The notes under the pieces: generated by a model
The model's database searches: none
The model's input: the letters and a program-made list of their open reading frames with translations, nothing else
Told to the model about the DNA's origin: nothing
Assembly: GCF_018688355.1 (NCBI RefSeq)
Contig: NZ_CP061317.1
Coordinates: 1,248,091 to 1,312,090 of the forward strand
Length of the DNA: 64,000 nucleotides
Source: Polynucleobacter sp. AP-Elch-400A-B2
GTDB lineage: Bacteria > Pseudomonadota > Gammaproteobacteria > Burkholderiales > Burkholderiaceae
Direction of reading: 5' to 3'
Made by a program: the position numbers and the translations under genes
Part shown: positions 25,258 to 33,369 of the stretch, piece by piece
Layout of the letters: each line of letters opens with the position of its first letter
Position numbering within the stretch: position 1 is the first letter of the stretch

Positions 25258-26166
25258 TTAGGCACTTTTCTGCGTTACGGAAGAAACCAGTATTCCGGCC
25301 ACAATTAGGACAAAAGCCAGACCATGAAAAAGCTGGGGTGGATCCCCCAGGATGGCAGCAGAGAGAAGCGCGGTAAATAAGGGAATGAGATTCGCAAAGA
25401 ATGCCGCCACCGTAGGTCCGGCACCATTCACCCCCAAACCCCAGCAACGATAAGCAATTAAGGATGGGCCAATGGCCACAAATAAGATCAATGACCCAGT
25501 CCAATAATTGAGATCAATAAAGGCGTGCCCTGTGGCAATTTCTGCACCCTCAAATAACATCGTCCACAAGAATCCAATCAAGACCTGTGCCATCAAAAAC
25601 TCAGCCCATGGCCACTGCCGCTCAGTACTCTTACCCGGGCGGCTAATCATCCAGCTATAAAAGGCCCAGAGAATCGTGGCTAACATAATGAGTAAATCAC
25701 CCATGACTACTTCCATGCTCAAGAGACTGGCAGGCTCACCACGCGTGAGGACTACCGTCACGCCTACTAGGGAGACGACTGCCCCTAAGAGCTGTAACAG
25801 GGTCGGCCTCACTTGATAAAAGATAGCGCCGATCAGGAGCATCCAGATCGGCATACTCGCCCCAATGAGGGTGACATTAATTGCCGTCGAGGTTTGTAAG
25901 GCAAGATACAAGAGCACGTTATAGCTACCTACCCCTAGTAATCCCAAGACAAGAAAGCGACTCTTGTTTTGCCACAGGGCGCTACCTGGCTTTAGGATGC
26001 GCCAGCCAAGAGGTAGTAGCAATAAGGCTGCCAAACCCCAGCGGACAGCACTGAGGGTGATCGGTGAAACACTACCCACTAAGACTCTTCCAGCTATTGC
26101 ATTACCCGCCCAAAGAAGGGTCGCAAGCGTTAAATAAAAGACGGTCGACAGGGGTATTTGGGGCAT
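25258..26166 (-). CDS. EamA/DMT family transporter
   Basis: A 302-residue inner-membrane permease with ten predicted helices and two EamA repeats (TLATLLWAGNAIAGRVL at the start; VVMGDLLIMLATILWAFYSW opening the second). The ATG at 26166 is used; a TTG-initiated extension to 26208 is possible. It is not closely similar to the EamA protein at 22.6 kb. Substrate unknown, likely an amino acid or other small metabolite exported from the cell. Confidence 0.83.
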   Translation of the reverse strand: MPQIPLSTVFYLTLATLLWAGNAIAGRVLVGSVSPITLSAVRWGLAALLLLPLGWRILKPGSALWQNKSRFLVLGLLGVGSYNVLLYLALQTSTAINVTLIGASMPIWMLLIGAIFYQVRPTLLQLLGAVVSLVGVTVVLTRGEPASLLSMEVVMGDLLIMLATILWAFYSWMISRPGKSTERQWPWAEFLMAQVLIGFLWTMLFEGAEIATGHAFIDLNYWTGSLILFVAIGPSLIAYRCWGLGVNGAGPTVAAFFANLIPLFTALLSAAILGDPPQLFHGLAFVLIVAGILVSSVTQKSA

Positions 26167-26259
26167 TCGGAGATATGTGAGTAGATGAGTGGCTATTTGG
26201 AGCCTCAAGAAGGGCTTTGCCTACGCATTGTAGAAACAAATGCTCGGTATTGCTAAGAT

Positions 26260-26277
26260 AGAGCTTAAATTAGCTCT
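26260..26277. promoter_or_regulatory. Inverted repeat upstream of lldD
   Basis: AGAGCT-TAAATT-AGCTCT is a perfect 6-bp interrupted palindrome 36 bp upstream of the lldD start. It could be an operator; no regulator gene is adjacent. Confidence 0.35.
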
Positions 26278-26313
26278 TGCTCTCAGGCATTTGCAATATA
26301 CAAAGGGGTTTTA

Positions 26314-27459
26314 GTGGCAATCATCACCAATATTGAAGATTTACGAGTTCTGCATCAGAAGCGCACCCCTAAGATGTTTTATGACTATGCAGACTCCGGG
26401 TCATGGACTGAATCTACCTACCGTGCGAATGAGTCGGATTTTCAGAAAATCAAACTGCGTCAGCGTGTTGCTGTCAATATGATTAACCGCACCACCAAAA
26501 CAACGATGGTCGGAGAAGAAGTTGCTATGCCAGTCGCATTAGCACCTACTGGACTAACCGGCATGCAACATGCTGATGGTGAAATTCTGGCAGCCCAAGC
26601 GGCAGAAAAATTTGGTGTTCCTTTCTGCCTTTCTACGATGAGTATTTGCTCGATTGAAGATGTAGCAGAACGCACCACTAAACCTTTTTGGTTTCAGCTC
26701 TATGTCATGAAAGACCGCGGCTTTATTGAGCGCCTCATTGAGCGCGCTAAAGCAGCTAAATGCTCCGCCTTAGTTCTCACTTTAGACTTACAGATTCTGG
26801 GACAGCGCCATAAGGATTTAAAAAATGGTTTATCCGCACCACCAAAGCTAACGATCGCTAACATCATCAATATGATGACTAAGCCACGCTGGTGCATGGG
26901 GATGGCAATGACTCCCCGCAGAACTTTCCGCAACATTGTTGGTCACGCTACGGGTGTTGGCAATATGTCTTCCCTCTCCTCATGGACTGCCGAGCAGTTC
27001 GACCCAGGTCTTAGCTGGGATGATGTGGAGTGGATTAAAAAACTTTGGGGTGGCAAGTTAATTATTAAAGGCATCTTGGATGAAGAGGACGCCCGCTTTG
27101 CCGCCAACTCCGGTGCAGATGCCTTGATCGTTTCCAATCATGGTGGCCGTCAGTTGGATGGCGCGATCTCCAGCATCAAAGCATTACCAGGCATCGTGAA
27201 TGCCGTTGGTAAAGATATTGAGGTGTGGATGGATGGCGGTATTCGTTCAGGGCAAGATGTTTTGAAAGCTTGGGCACTAGGTGCACGCGGTACATTGATT
27301 GGTCGCCCCTTTCTTTATGGCTTGGGTGCTATGGGCGAGGCCGGCGTGACTAAATGCTTAGAAATTATTCATAATGAATTAGATATCACCATGGCGTTTA
27401 CAGGACACCGTGATATCCAGAATGTGACTAAAGATATTTTGTATCCAGGGACTTTTTAA
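26314..27459 (+). CDS. lldD: FMN-dependent alpha-hydroxy acid (L-lactate) dehydrogenase
   Basis: A 381-residue flavoenzyme that oxidises L-lactate or a related 2-hydroxy acid and passes electrons to the quinone pool. Catalytic His276 and Arg279 lie in SNHGGRQLDGA. FMN-binding segments are PVALAPTGLTGMQHADGE, KLIIKGIL and the DGGIRSGQDVLKAWALGA loop near the C-terminus. The start is GTG, supported by AAGGGG seven nt upstream; there is no ATG in a suitable place. Two short unknown ORFs follow on the same strand. Mandelate or glycolate oxidation cannot be excluded. Confidence 0.85.
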   Translation: MAIITNIEDLRVLHQKRTPKMFYDYADSGSWTESTYRANESDFQKIKLRQRVAVNMINRTTKTTMVGEEVAMPVALAPTGLTGMQHADGEILAAQAAEKFGVPFCLSTMSICSIEDVAERTTKPFWFQLYVMKDRGFIERLIERAKAAKCSALVLTLDLQILGQRHKDLKNGLSAPPKLTIANIINMMTKPRWCMGMAMTPRRTFRNIVGHATGVGNMSSLSSWTAEQFDPGLSWDDVEWIKKLWGGKLIIKGILDEEDARFAANSGADALIVSNHGGRQLDGAISSIKALPGIVNAVGKDIEVWMDGGIRSGQDVLKAWALGARGTLIGRPFLYGLGAMGEAGVTKCLEIIHNELDITMAFTGHRDIQNVTKDILYPGTF

Positions 27460-27495
27460 TATTCCATACTTAGCCAACTCCAGAGGTTTTCATAA

Positions 27496-27687
27496 ATGAA
27501 GCGCATTGTTGACGTATATAAAGATAGGGGTCGAGAGCTGGTGTGGACTTATGTTGTTCACCTTGGCAATCTTGAATTTCACCCGGCCCAAACTGATTTT
27601 GAGCAAGAGGCACTGCGACTCTCTCAACTTGACAAACGCGGTACGCCAAGCGAGTTGAGCGCCAGAGCTAGACTTACCGTTCGATAA
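27496..27687 (+). CDS. Short hypothetical protein
   Basis: A 63-residue soluble, charged protein (MKRIVDVYKDRGRELVWTYV, then HPAQTDFEQEALRLSQLDK). No family recognised. It has AGAGG about 10 nt before the ATG and lies 36 nt after lldD, so it may ride on the same transcript. Confidence 0.55.
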   Translation: MKRIVDVYKDRGRELVWTYVVHLGNLEFHPAQTDFEQEALRLSQLDKRGTPSELSARARLTVR

Positions 27688-27709
27688 TTTTTTACCTTAG
27701 TTCCGAAAT

Positions 27710-27886
27710 ATGAAACCTTTAAGCAAAAAAGCCAAGATGGCAGTGGGATGGACAATCTTAATGACCGTTACTGGCACTGCCATGCTGCATCAATGGGAAT
27801 TCTTCGCAATGGGATGTACGTCCATTGCAATGCTACTCGTTGCGAATCACTACGGCTTATTGAAAGATCCTGAAGACAAAAAATAA
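27710..27886 (+). CDS. Short membrane protein
   Basis: A 58-residue protein, shorter than most gene-finder cut-offs. It has two hydrophobic stretches (MAVGWTILMTVTGTAML and FFAMGCTSIAMLLVANHYG) around a turn, and a charged end (LKDPEDKK). No family recognised. It starts 22 nt after the 63-residue ORF and its stop abuts a strong stem-loop, which supports it as the last gene of the lldD unit. Confidence 0.5.
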   Translation: MKPLSKKAKMAVGWTILMTVTGTAMLHQWEFFAMGCTSIAMLLVANHYGLLKDPEDKK

Positions 27887-27910
27887 GGTCGCTATCTTTC
27901 GATAGCGACC
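27887..27910. terminator. Bidirectional terminator
   Basis: A perfect 10-bp stem (GGTCGCTATC / GATAGCGACC, loop TTTC) between convergent genes. On the minus strand it is followed by TTATTTTTTG, a good U-run, so it ends the nemA transcript. It also closes the lldD-side transcript. Confidence 0.88.
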
Positions 27911-27929
27911 CTGATTCATCTTTAGCAGA

Positions 27930-29030
27930 TTAGAGTGTTGGGTAATCCGTATACCCGACTTCTGCCCCGCCGTAAAAAGTGGCGCGGTTATAAGGATTGA
28001 GTGCTGCGCCCTGCTTAAAGCGCTCAACTAAATCTGGATTAGAAATATACAAACGTCCATAGGCCACCGCATCTGCCAAGCCAGCCTCTAAAACAGCTTC
28101 ACCCATAGCCTGATCATATCCACCGGCACTAATAAATTGACCTTGATAGGCTGTCCGGAACATCTCTGAAGTAATAGGTGCCTCTTCGTTTACTTGATCA
28201 TTACCACCTGCACTTGTGGAACGTGGTTCGATCATATGTACATAAGATAAGTAATAGCCATTGAGCTTCTGAATCACGGCAGTGAATAAGGCAACTGGAT
28301 CGCTGTCAGCCATATCATTAAAGCTACCGTAGGGTGATAAACGCACCCCGATACGATCGCTTGGATATACCTTGGCAATCGACTCAATCACCTCGCCTAA
28401 CAAGCGCATACGATTTTCGATTGAACCGCCATAGCCATCAGTACGATGATTGGTTTTGTCTTGCAAAAACTGATCGAGTAAATAGCCATTTGCAGAATGA
28501 ATTTCTACGCCATCAAAACCTGCCGCTTTTGCATTAGCAGCAGCCAATTCAAAGTCTTTCAAGAGACCGGCAATATCTCCAGTAGTCATTGCCTTAGGAG
28601 TTTCGTAATCGTGCAACTTCCAATCAGCACCATAGGTTTGACCAGCAGGCGTAATCGCAGATGGAGCTTCAGGAATGCCCTGCTCGGGATGCAAAGAGGA
28701 ATGAGAGATGCGCCCAACATGCCATAACTGCGCAATCATCTTGCCACCTTTGGCATGGACTGCACTCACAATCTCTTTCCAAGCCGCTGTTTGCTCAGCA
28801 GAATAGATTCCAGGCGTTCCCGGATAACCTTTACCAATAGCAGAAATTTGCGTTGCTTCGCTGATGATGAGGCCAGCAGTTGCCCTTTGCTCGTAGTAAG
28901 TTTTTGCCAGGGGGTGTGGCACATCCCCATCGATGGCCCGCATTCTGGTCAGAGGCGCCATCACCAGGCGATTCTTTAATTCAATCGCACCGAGCTTGAC
29001 GGGGGTAAACATGATTTCTTTTCCAGACAT
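27930..29030 (-). CDS. nemA: Old yellow enzyme family alkene reductase
   Basis: A 366-residue FMN oxidoreductase that reduces activated C=C bonds or nitro compounds with NAD(P)H. Seen: FTPVKLGAIELKNRLVMAPLTRMRA, the active-site QLWHVGRISH (two His for phenolate or nitro binding), GFDGVEIHSANGYLLDQF and SAGGYDQAMGEAVLE. The match is to the NemA (N-ethylmaleimide reductase) branch. oxyR lies 81 nt upstream in the same direction, so it may respond to oxidative or electrophile stress. Confidence 0.88.
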   Translation of the reverse strand: MSGKEIMFTPVKLGAIELKNRLVMAPLTRMRAIDGDVPHPLAKTYYEQRATAGLIISEATQISAIGKGYPGTPGIYSAEQTAAWKEIVSAVHAKGGKMIAQLWHVGRISHSSLHPEQGIPEAPSAITPAGQTYGADWKLHDYETPKAMTTGDIAGLLKDFELAAANAKAAGFDGVEIHSANGYLLDQFLQDKTNHRTDGYGGSIENRMRLLGEVIESIAKVYPSDRIGVRLSPYGSFNDMADSDPVALFTAVIQKLNGYYLSYVHMIEPRSTSAGGNDQVNEEAPITSEMFRTAYQGQFISAGGYDQAMGEAVLEAGLADAVAYGRLYISNPDLVERFKQGAALNPYNRATFYGGAEVGYTDYPTL

Positions 29031-29111
29031 GGACTACTTTCTTTTTTGGGAGTGAATACTTCAATTAATGCGCAACTTTAGCAGGGATATTAAAGTCCCG
29101 CCGACACCATA

Positions 29112-30059
29112 CTAGACTCTTTGAAAACTCTTTCGACTACCCCGACTCATTCTTGGGCTAGATTTAAATCTTGATTCAATGCTATGGGCAAGTGCCTGGA
29201 ACTCATCATGATGCGCGGTTGATAAACGGGCTACAAGTGCAATCACCCTCTTGGGGGCGGGTGGTGCTAGAGGCCGAGCAATCAGTGTCGTGCCATTTAA
29301 AATCCCGCCTTTCACCGCCATCTCAGGAAGCAGCGCAATGCCCATGCCAGACTCCACCATTTGCAAGAGAGTCAATAAGCTAGTTGCTTCCATACCCTCG
29401 GCATTGCGAATATCAGAATGCTTACAAGCTTGCATCGTGTGATCACGCAGACAATGCCCCTCCTCTAGCAAAAGTAGTCTCTCTGCCATTTTGGTGGGCA
29501 AATGAATTTCCTTACCTTTTAATGCAGGATCATTTGTGCCTGCAACCAACCAAAATTCATCGACAAAAAGCTCCTTCACCAAGAGGCCGGTCGTGTCATA
29601 GGGCAATGCAATTAATGCAAAATCGAGCTGATGATCTACTAAGCGCGCCAATAGATTAGCGGTTAAATCTTCACGCAGAGCAATTTTTAACTTAGGGTAA
29701 TGCTCCCGAATATCAGGCAACACATTTGGCAATAAAAATGGTGTGATAGTTGGGATGACTCCCAATCGAATAGTCCCCGCCATTGGCTCGCCAGAGGCGC
29801 TCGCATATTCCACTAGATCTTGAGATGAGGCCAAGATCACCTTAGCCCTTTCTAAAATCTCTGCACCGATTGGAGTGATGGCTACATTTTGTCTATCCCG
29901 CTCTACTAGGCGGACTCCCAAAACATCTTCCAACTCTTTTAAACCGGCGCTTAGCGTCGATTGGCCTACGAAGCAGACCTCTGCAGCCCTAGTAAAATTG
30001 AGCTCCTGAGCAACCGCTACAAAATAGCGAAGTTGTCGTAATGAAGGTAGAGCAGCCAT
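29112..30059 (-). CDS. oxyR: Hydrogen peroxide-sensing regulator OxyR
   Basis: A 315-residue LysR-type regulator. The N-terminal winged helix begins LRQLRYFVAVAQELNFTRAA. The sensor cysteines are in place: C203 and C212 within EEGHCLRDHTMQAC, nine residues apart, as in E. coli OxyR. Peroxide forms the disulfide and alters promoter contacts. It is divergent from the rubredoxin pair and upstream of nemA. A short LysR-type site is present just before its own start codon. Confidence 0.9.
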   Translation of the reverse strand: MAALPSLRQLRYFVAVAQELNFTRAAEVCFVGQSTLSAGLKELEDVLGVRLVERDRQNVAITPIGAEILERAKVILASSQDLVEYASASGEPMAGTIRLGVIPTITPFLLPNVLPDIREHYPKLKIALREDLTANLLARLVDHQLDFALIALPYDTTGLLVKELFVDEFWLVAGTNDPALKGKEIHLPTKMAERLLLLEEGHCLRDHTMQACKHSDIRNAEGMEATSLLTLLQMVESGMGIALLPEMAVKGGILNGTTLIARPLAPPAPKRVIALVARLSTAHHDEFQALAHSIESRFKSSPRMSRGSRKSFQRV

Positions 30060-30079
30060 ATTCTGTTCTTATCCCTATA

Positions 30080-30094
30080 ATCTAATTATCAGAT
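30080..30094. promoter_or_regulatory. LysR-type T-N11-A site before oxyR
   Basis: ATCT-N7-AGAT, a 15-bp palindrome with the T-N11-A spacing used by LysR regulators, about 20 bp upstream of the oxyR start codon. Possible autoregulation site; the sequence is short. Confidence 0.3.
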
Positions 30095-30133
30095 AAATAA
30101 TATCATTTCTATTCACCTTATAAATCATTACTT

Positions 30134-30190
30134 ACTTGCTAGATACAAAACAAGCAGAGCTTTGACTAGCAAGTGAATTTGAAATTCAAT
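30134..30190 (+). promoter_or_regulatory. Rubredoxin promoter with a 9-bp inverted repeat
   Basis: A perfect 9-bp inverted repeat (ACTTGCTAG at 30134-30142, CTAGCAAGT at 30166-30174, 23 nt apart) overlaps the -35 of a sigma-70-like promoter (TTGACT at 30162, 17 nt, TTCAAT at 30185). The start codon of the rubredoxin is 37 nt further. A regulator such as OxyR could bind here. Confidence 0.45.
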
Positions 30191-30227
30191 TTAAACTGCC
30201 TTTAATCTATTAAAACAAGGAATCACT

Positions 30228-30395
30228 ATGAAATCTTGGCAATGTATCGTTTGTGGTTTTGTCTATGACGAGGCGAAAGGCTTACCTGAAGACGGCATTC
30301 CTGCTGGTACCGCTTGGGCTGACGTTCCTGAAGATTGGGAATGCCCAGATTGCGGCGTATCAAAATCCGACTTTGAAATGGTGCAAGTTTCTTAA
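30228..30395 (+). CDS. Rubredoxin
   Basis: A 55-residue iron protein, below most gene-finder length limits. The two iron-binding cysteine pairs are CIVCGFVYDE and CPDCGVSKSDF, with the usual spacer including DVPEDWE. It carries one Fe as an electron carrier in the cytoplasm. The reductase gene follows 48 nt downstream. In many bacteria the pair supplies electrons to monooxygenases or peroxide-detoxifying enzymes; adjacency to oxyR favours the second role (inference). Confidence 0.95.
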   Translation: MKSWQCIVCGFVYDEAKGLPEDGIPAGTAWADVPEDWECPDCGVSKSDFEMVQVS

Positions 30396-30443
30396 CTCAA
30401 GCCACACGTAACGCCTTTAAACGTATTATTAGGGAGTCCAGTT

Positions 30444-31610
30444 TTGGATCATCAGAATCAATCATCCTCATTGGGGATTGTCATTATCGGTAGCGGCTTA
30501 GCTGGCTACACCGTCATTCGTGAGCTTCGCAAAATCGATAAGGAAATTCCAATTACCTTAGTAACAAGGGAGCCAGGCTACTTTTACTCAAAGCCGATGC
30601 TCTCTACAGCATTGGCAAGTAGCAAATCTGCAGAGCAATTAGTCTCCACTAATGCTGAGAGTATGGCAACACAGCTAGACATTACGATTTTGGGCGATGC
30701 TGATGTCACTGCAATTGATACTGGCGCACAAACAGTTGCCACCTCTAAAGGCAACATTTCCTATGGGAAGTTAGTACTGGGATTGGGGGCTGATCAAATT
30801 CGCCTAGCTCTAGAAGGCAATGCAGCTAATGAAGTGATTACCGTCAATGATCTAGAAGACTACGCCCAATTTCGCAAGACAATTGAAGGTAAAAAAAGAA
30901 TCGCTATCTTAGGCGCTGGCTTGATTGGATGTGAGTTTGCGAATGATTTAGTTTTAGGTTCATATGAAGTAGAGGTCATCGACTTAGCACCGCAGGCTTT
31001 GGGCAGACTACTTCCCGAGGCGGCAGCACAAGCACTTCAAGCTAAGCTCAGTGCAGCAGGCGTGCGTTGGCACTTCGCCACTACTGTGCAATCGATTGAT
31101 CGAAACGGTGACTCTCTCTCGATTACCCTTGCCAACGGATCAGCAATTCATAGTGATGCATTTCTATCTGCGGTTGGTTTAAGGCCTCGCTTAGATTTAG
31201 CCCAATCAGCCGGAATTGCCACAGGCGTAGGCATTACAGTAAATCGTCAATTAGAAACTAGCGCCAAGAATGTTTATGCGATTGGCGACTGTGCCGAAGT
31301 CGAGGGCTTGGTTCTGCCTTATGTCATGCCGATCATGCAGGCAGCGCGGGCATTAGCCCCTAACCTGCTTGGGCAAGCGACTGTCCTCAACTATCCTGCT
31401 ATGCCGGTGATGGTGAAAACTCCTGCCCTGCCAACCATTGTTTCACCACCGGCCAAAGGTGCAGTCGGTGATTGGAAAATCAATTCAGTTGAAGGCGGTC
31501 TTGAAGCGCGCTTTGAATCTAGTGATGGTAAGCTACTTGGCTTTGCTCTGATGGGTACAGCTACTGCACAACGTGGCGCATTGACAAAAGATCTACCACC
31601 CATCTTGTAA
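30444..31610 (+). CDS. Rubredoxin-NAD(+) reductase
   Basis: A 388-residue FAD- and NAD-dependent oxidoreductase. FAD motif IVIIGSGLAGYTVIREL, NAD motif IAILGAGLIGCEFANDL, and the C-terminal VYAIGDCAEVEGLV. Length and order fit rubredoxin reductase (AlkT/RubB family). The start codon is TTG with TTAGGGAG eight nt upstream; there is no ATG nearby. It pairs with the rubredoxin. Confidence 0.88.
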   Translation: MDHQNQSSSLGIVIIGSGLAGYTVIRELRKIDKEIPITLVTREPGYFYSKPMLSTALASSKSAEQLVSTNAESMATQLDITILGDADVTAIDTGAQTVATSKGNISYGKLVLGLGADQIRLALEGNAANEVITVNDLEDYAQFRKTIEGKKRIAILGAGLIGCEFANDLVLGSYEVEVIDLAPQALGRLLPEAAAQALQAKLSAAGVRWHFATTVQSIDRNGDSLSITLANGSAIHSDAFLSAVGLRPRLDLAQSAGIATGVGITVNRQLETSAKNVYAIGDCAEVEGLVLPYVMPIMQAARALAPNLLGQATVLNYPAMPVMVKTPALPTIVSPPAKGAVGDWKINSVEGGLEARFESSDGKLLGFALMGTATAQRGALTKDLPPIL

Positions 31611-31649
31611 TCAAGCTGACTGATATCTCTCAAGGATCTATACCAAAGA

Positions 31650-31674
31650 AAAAGGCCCGCTCAGCGGGCCTTTT
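31650..31674. terminator. Bidirectional terminator
   Basis: A perfect 11-bp stem AAAAGGCCCGC / GCGGGCCTTTT with a 3-nt loop, T-runs on both sides, between the convergent reductase and PuuD-like genes. Confidence 0.9.
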
Positions 31675-31696
31675 GCATGAACTAAGACAGCTTGCT

Positions 31697-32290
31697 TTAT
31701 GAGGCAATCACAAACCACGTTGTGTTGTGTGACTGAGCACTCATCAAAAATAGCATTGGGATAGAGAGCATCGTATTCAAGCGGGAAGTCAACATTGCAA
31801 TGCGTGCAGACTTTGCTTTGACATCAGGCTCAACCGCAACGATGCCAAGAGCGCGTTTTTGATTTGGCCAAATAATGAACCAAACGTTAAACGCCATGAT
31901 CAAGGCAATCCACATACCTAAACCAATTGCGCGGAAAGGCGCCTGCAAAGTAAATGCTTGGTGCGCATATCCATTCAATATGGATAAAATCAAACCACTA
32001 AGTACAGTCACTAAGGCAGCCCAACGGAACCAAAAGAGCGCTGTTGGAGCGATTACTTTTCCGATTGCCGGCTTTTGCTCATCCGGAATCTTGGACATAG
32101 ATGGAATCTGTACAAAATTGAAATACCAAAGTAAGCCTATCCACATCACGCCAACCATCACGTGAATCCAGCGGAATAAAAATGGCAACTCAACCGATCC
32201 GAGGTTTGCGCCCATGGCAAGGACGATCAATGCGAGGAGCACAAAGCCGGCTAAAACAGTGCGACCTAATGAGGTAAAGATAGATGACAT
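31697..32290 (-). CDS. PuuD/UOX_N-like membrane protein without cytochrome domain
   Basis: A 197-residue inner-membrane protein with four or five helices. The opening TWIxH-type stretch (LLFRWIHVMVGVMWIGLLWYF, where His may bind haem b) and AFNVWFIIWPNQKRALGI match the membrane part of the PuuD urate hydroxylase family. PuuD itself carries a C-terminal cytochrome c domain (CxxCH), which is missing here. No other urate genes are near, so uric acid is not a safe guess. Unrelated redox roles are possible. Confidence 0.7.
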   Translation of the reverse strand: MSSIFTSLGRTVLAGFVLLALIVLAMGANLGSVELPFLFRWIHVMVGVMWIGLLWYFNFVQIPSMSKIPDEQKPAIGKVIAPTALFWFRWAALVTVLSGLILSILNGYAHQAFTLQAPFRAIGLGMWIALIMAFNVWFIIWPNQKRALGIVAVEPDVKAKSARIAMLTSRLNTMLSIPMLFLMSAQSHNTTWFVIAS

Positions 32291-32483
32291 GAGAGCTTCC
32301 TAAAAAAGGTAAATATATCAGGCAGGATTTAAGCAAAATTCTTACTTGCAAAATCCAAGTTCACTACATTATAAAACGTGAAAATCAGTGGCTACAACAG
32401 CCACAACCGCCCTAACTATAGACGATTATGACGGATTTGTTGGGTACGAAGCACTAAAGGAGGGCTGGTGACCCTTTTAAAGG

Positions 32484-33260
32484 TTACTGAGCTGTCCAGC
32501 CACCATCCATATTCCAGGCCGCTCCACGCACCTCAGAAGCATCTGGACTGCACAGGAAAACGGCCAATGCTGCTAATTGTTCTGGAGCTACGAATTCACC
32601 GGAGGGCTGCTTCTCAGAAACCAAGGCTTTTTTGGCTTCTTCATTCGAAATCCCCTCACGCTCTGCCCGTGCATCTACTTGCTTTTGTACCAAGGGAGTT
32701 AAAACCCAGCCTGGGCAAATCGCATTGCAAGTAATCCCTGTTTTGGCATTCTCAAGAGCGGTCACCTTGGTTAAGCCAACGATGCCATGCTTAGCAGCAA
32801 CATAAGCTGATTTTTGAACAGAACCAACCAGGCCATGAACGGAGGCAATGTTAATGATGCGGCCCCAGTTGCGCTTCTTCATTCCTGGCAAGGCATGGTG
32901 GGAGGTATAAAAGGCTGAGCTTAAGTTGATGGCAATAATCGACTCCCACTTATCTTCTGGAAAGTCTTCAACATTTGCTGTGTGCTGAATACCTGCGTTG
33001 TTCACTAATATATCTAGCGAGCCAAAGCGTTTTTCAGTTTGTTTGATGAGATCCTCAATCTCGGCAGGCTTACTCATATCAGCGCCGTGATATTCCACTT
33101 CAACACCACAAGCTTTGATGGCGGCAATCGCGGCATCTTTTTCACCAAAGCCATTCACCATAATATTGACGCCCTGCTTTGCTAAGCCAATAGCCATTGC
33201 CAAACCAATACCGCTTGTTGAGCCGGTCACTAGGGCTGTTTTACCTTTTAAATAGGACAT
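32484..33260 (-). CDS. bdhA: 3-hydroxybutyrate dehydrogenase
   Basis: A 258-residue short-chain dehydrogenase. NAD motif TGSTSGIGLAMA, NNAGIQH, and the catalytic YVAAKHG (Tyr and Lys), preceded by NIASVHGLVGS. The C-terminal GAAWNMDGGW and NNAGIQHTANVEDFP match D-3-hydroxybutyrate dehydrogenase, which links acetoacetate to the PHB monomer. It stands alone; the phasin-like protein at 15.2 kb is consistent with PHB metabolism. Confidence 0.85.
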   Translation of the reverse strand: MSYLKGKTALVTGSTSGIGLAMAIGLAKQGVNIMVNGFGEKDAAIAAIKACGVEVEYHGADMSKPAEIEDLIKQTEKRFGSLDILVNNAGIQHTANVEDFPEDKWESIIAINLSSAFYTSHHALPGMKKRNWGRIINIASVHGLVGSVQKSAYVAAKHGIVGLTKVTALENAKTGITCNAICPGWVLTPLVQKQVDARAEREGISNEEAKKALVSEKQPSGEFVAPEQLAALAVFLCSPDASEVRGAAWNMDGGWTAQ

Positions 33261-33344
33261 ATTTTTATTCGCAATATCAAATTAATTGCAAATCCCCAGG
33301 GAGGGAATTTGCGTATGGTCAAAGCTGGATATTACAGGATGCAC

Positions 33345-33369
33345 CTAATTTAGAAGGGCTCTAAATTAG
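33345..33369. repeat. 10-bp inverted repeat at the end of the Mo-hydroxylase operon
   Basis: CTAATTTAGA-AGGGC-TCTAAATTAG, a perfect stem-loop that includes the stop codon of the large-subunit gene. No U-run follows, so it may protect mRNA or end transcription with a factor rather than act as an intrinsic terminator. Confidence 0.55.

Noticed and set aside
22587..26166. Duplication of the EamA exporters as a mobile or amplified unit
   Set aside because: The two proteins are clearly different in sequence and have no flanking repeats.
31697..32290. A urate degradation function together with the monooxygenase at 39 kb
   Set aside because: The PuuD-like protein lacks its cytochrome domain, and the monooxygenase motifs fit dihydroxypyridine enzymes better than HpxO.
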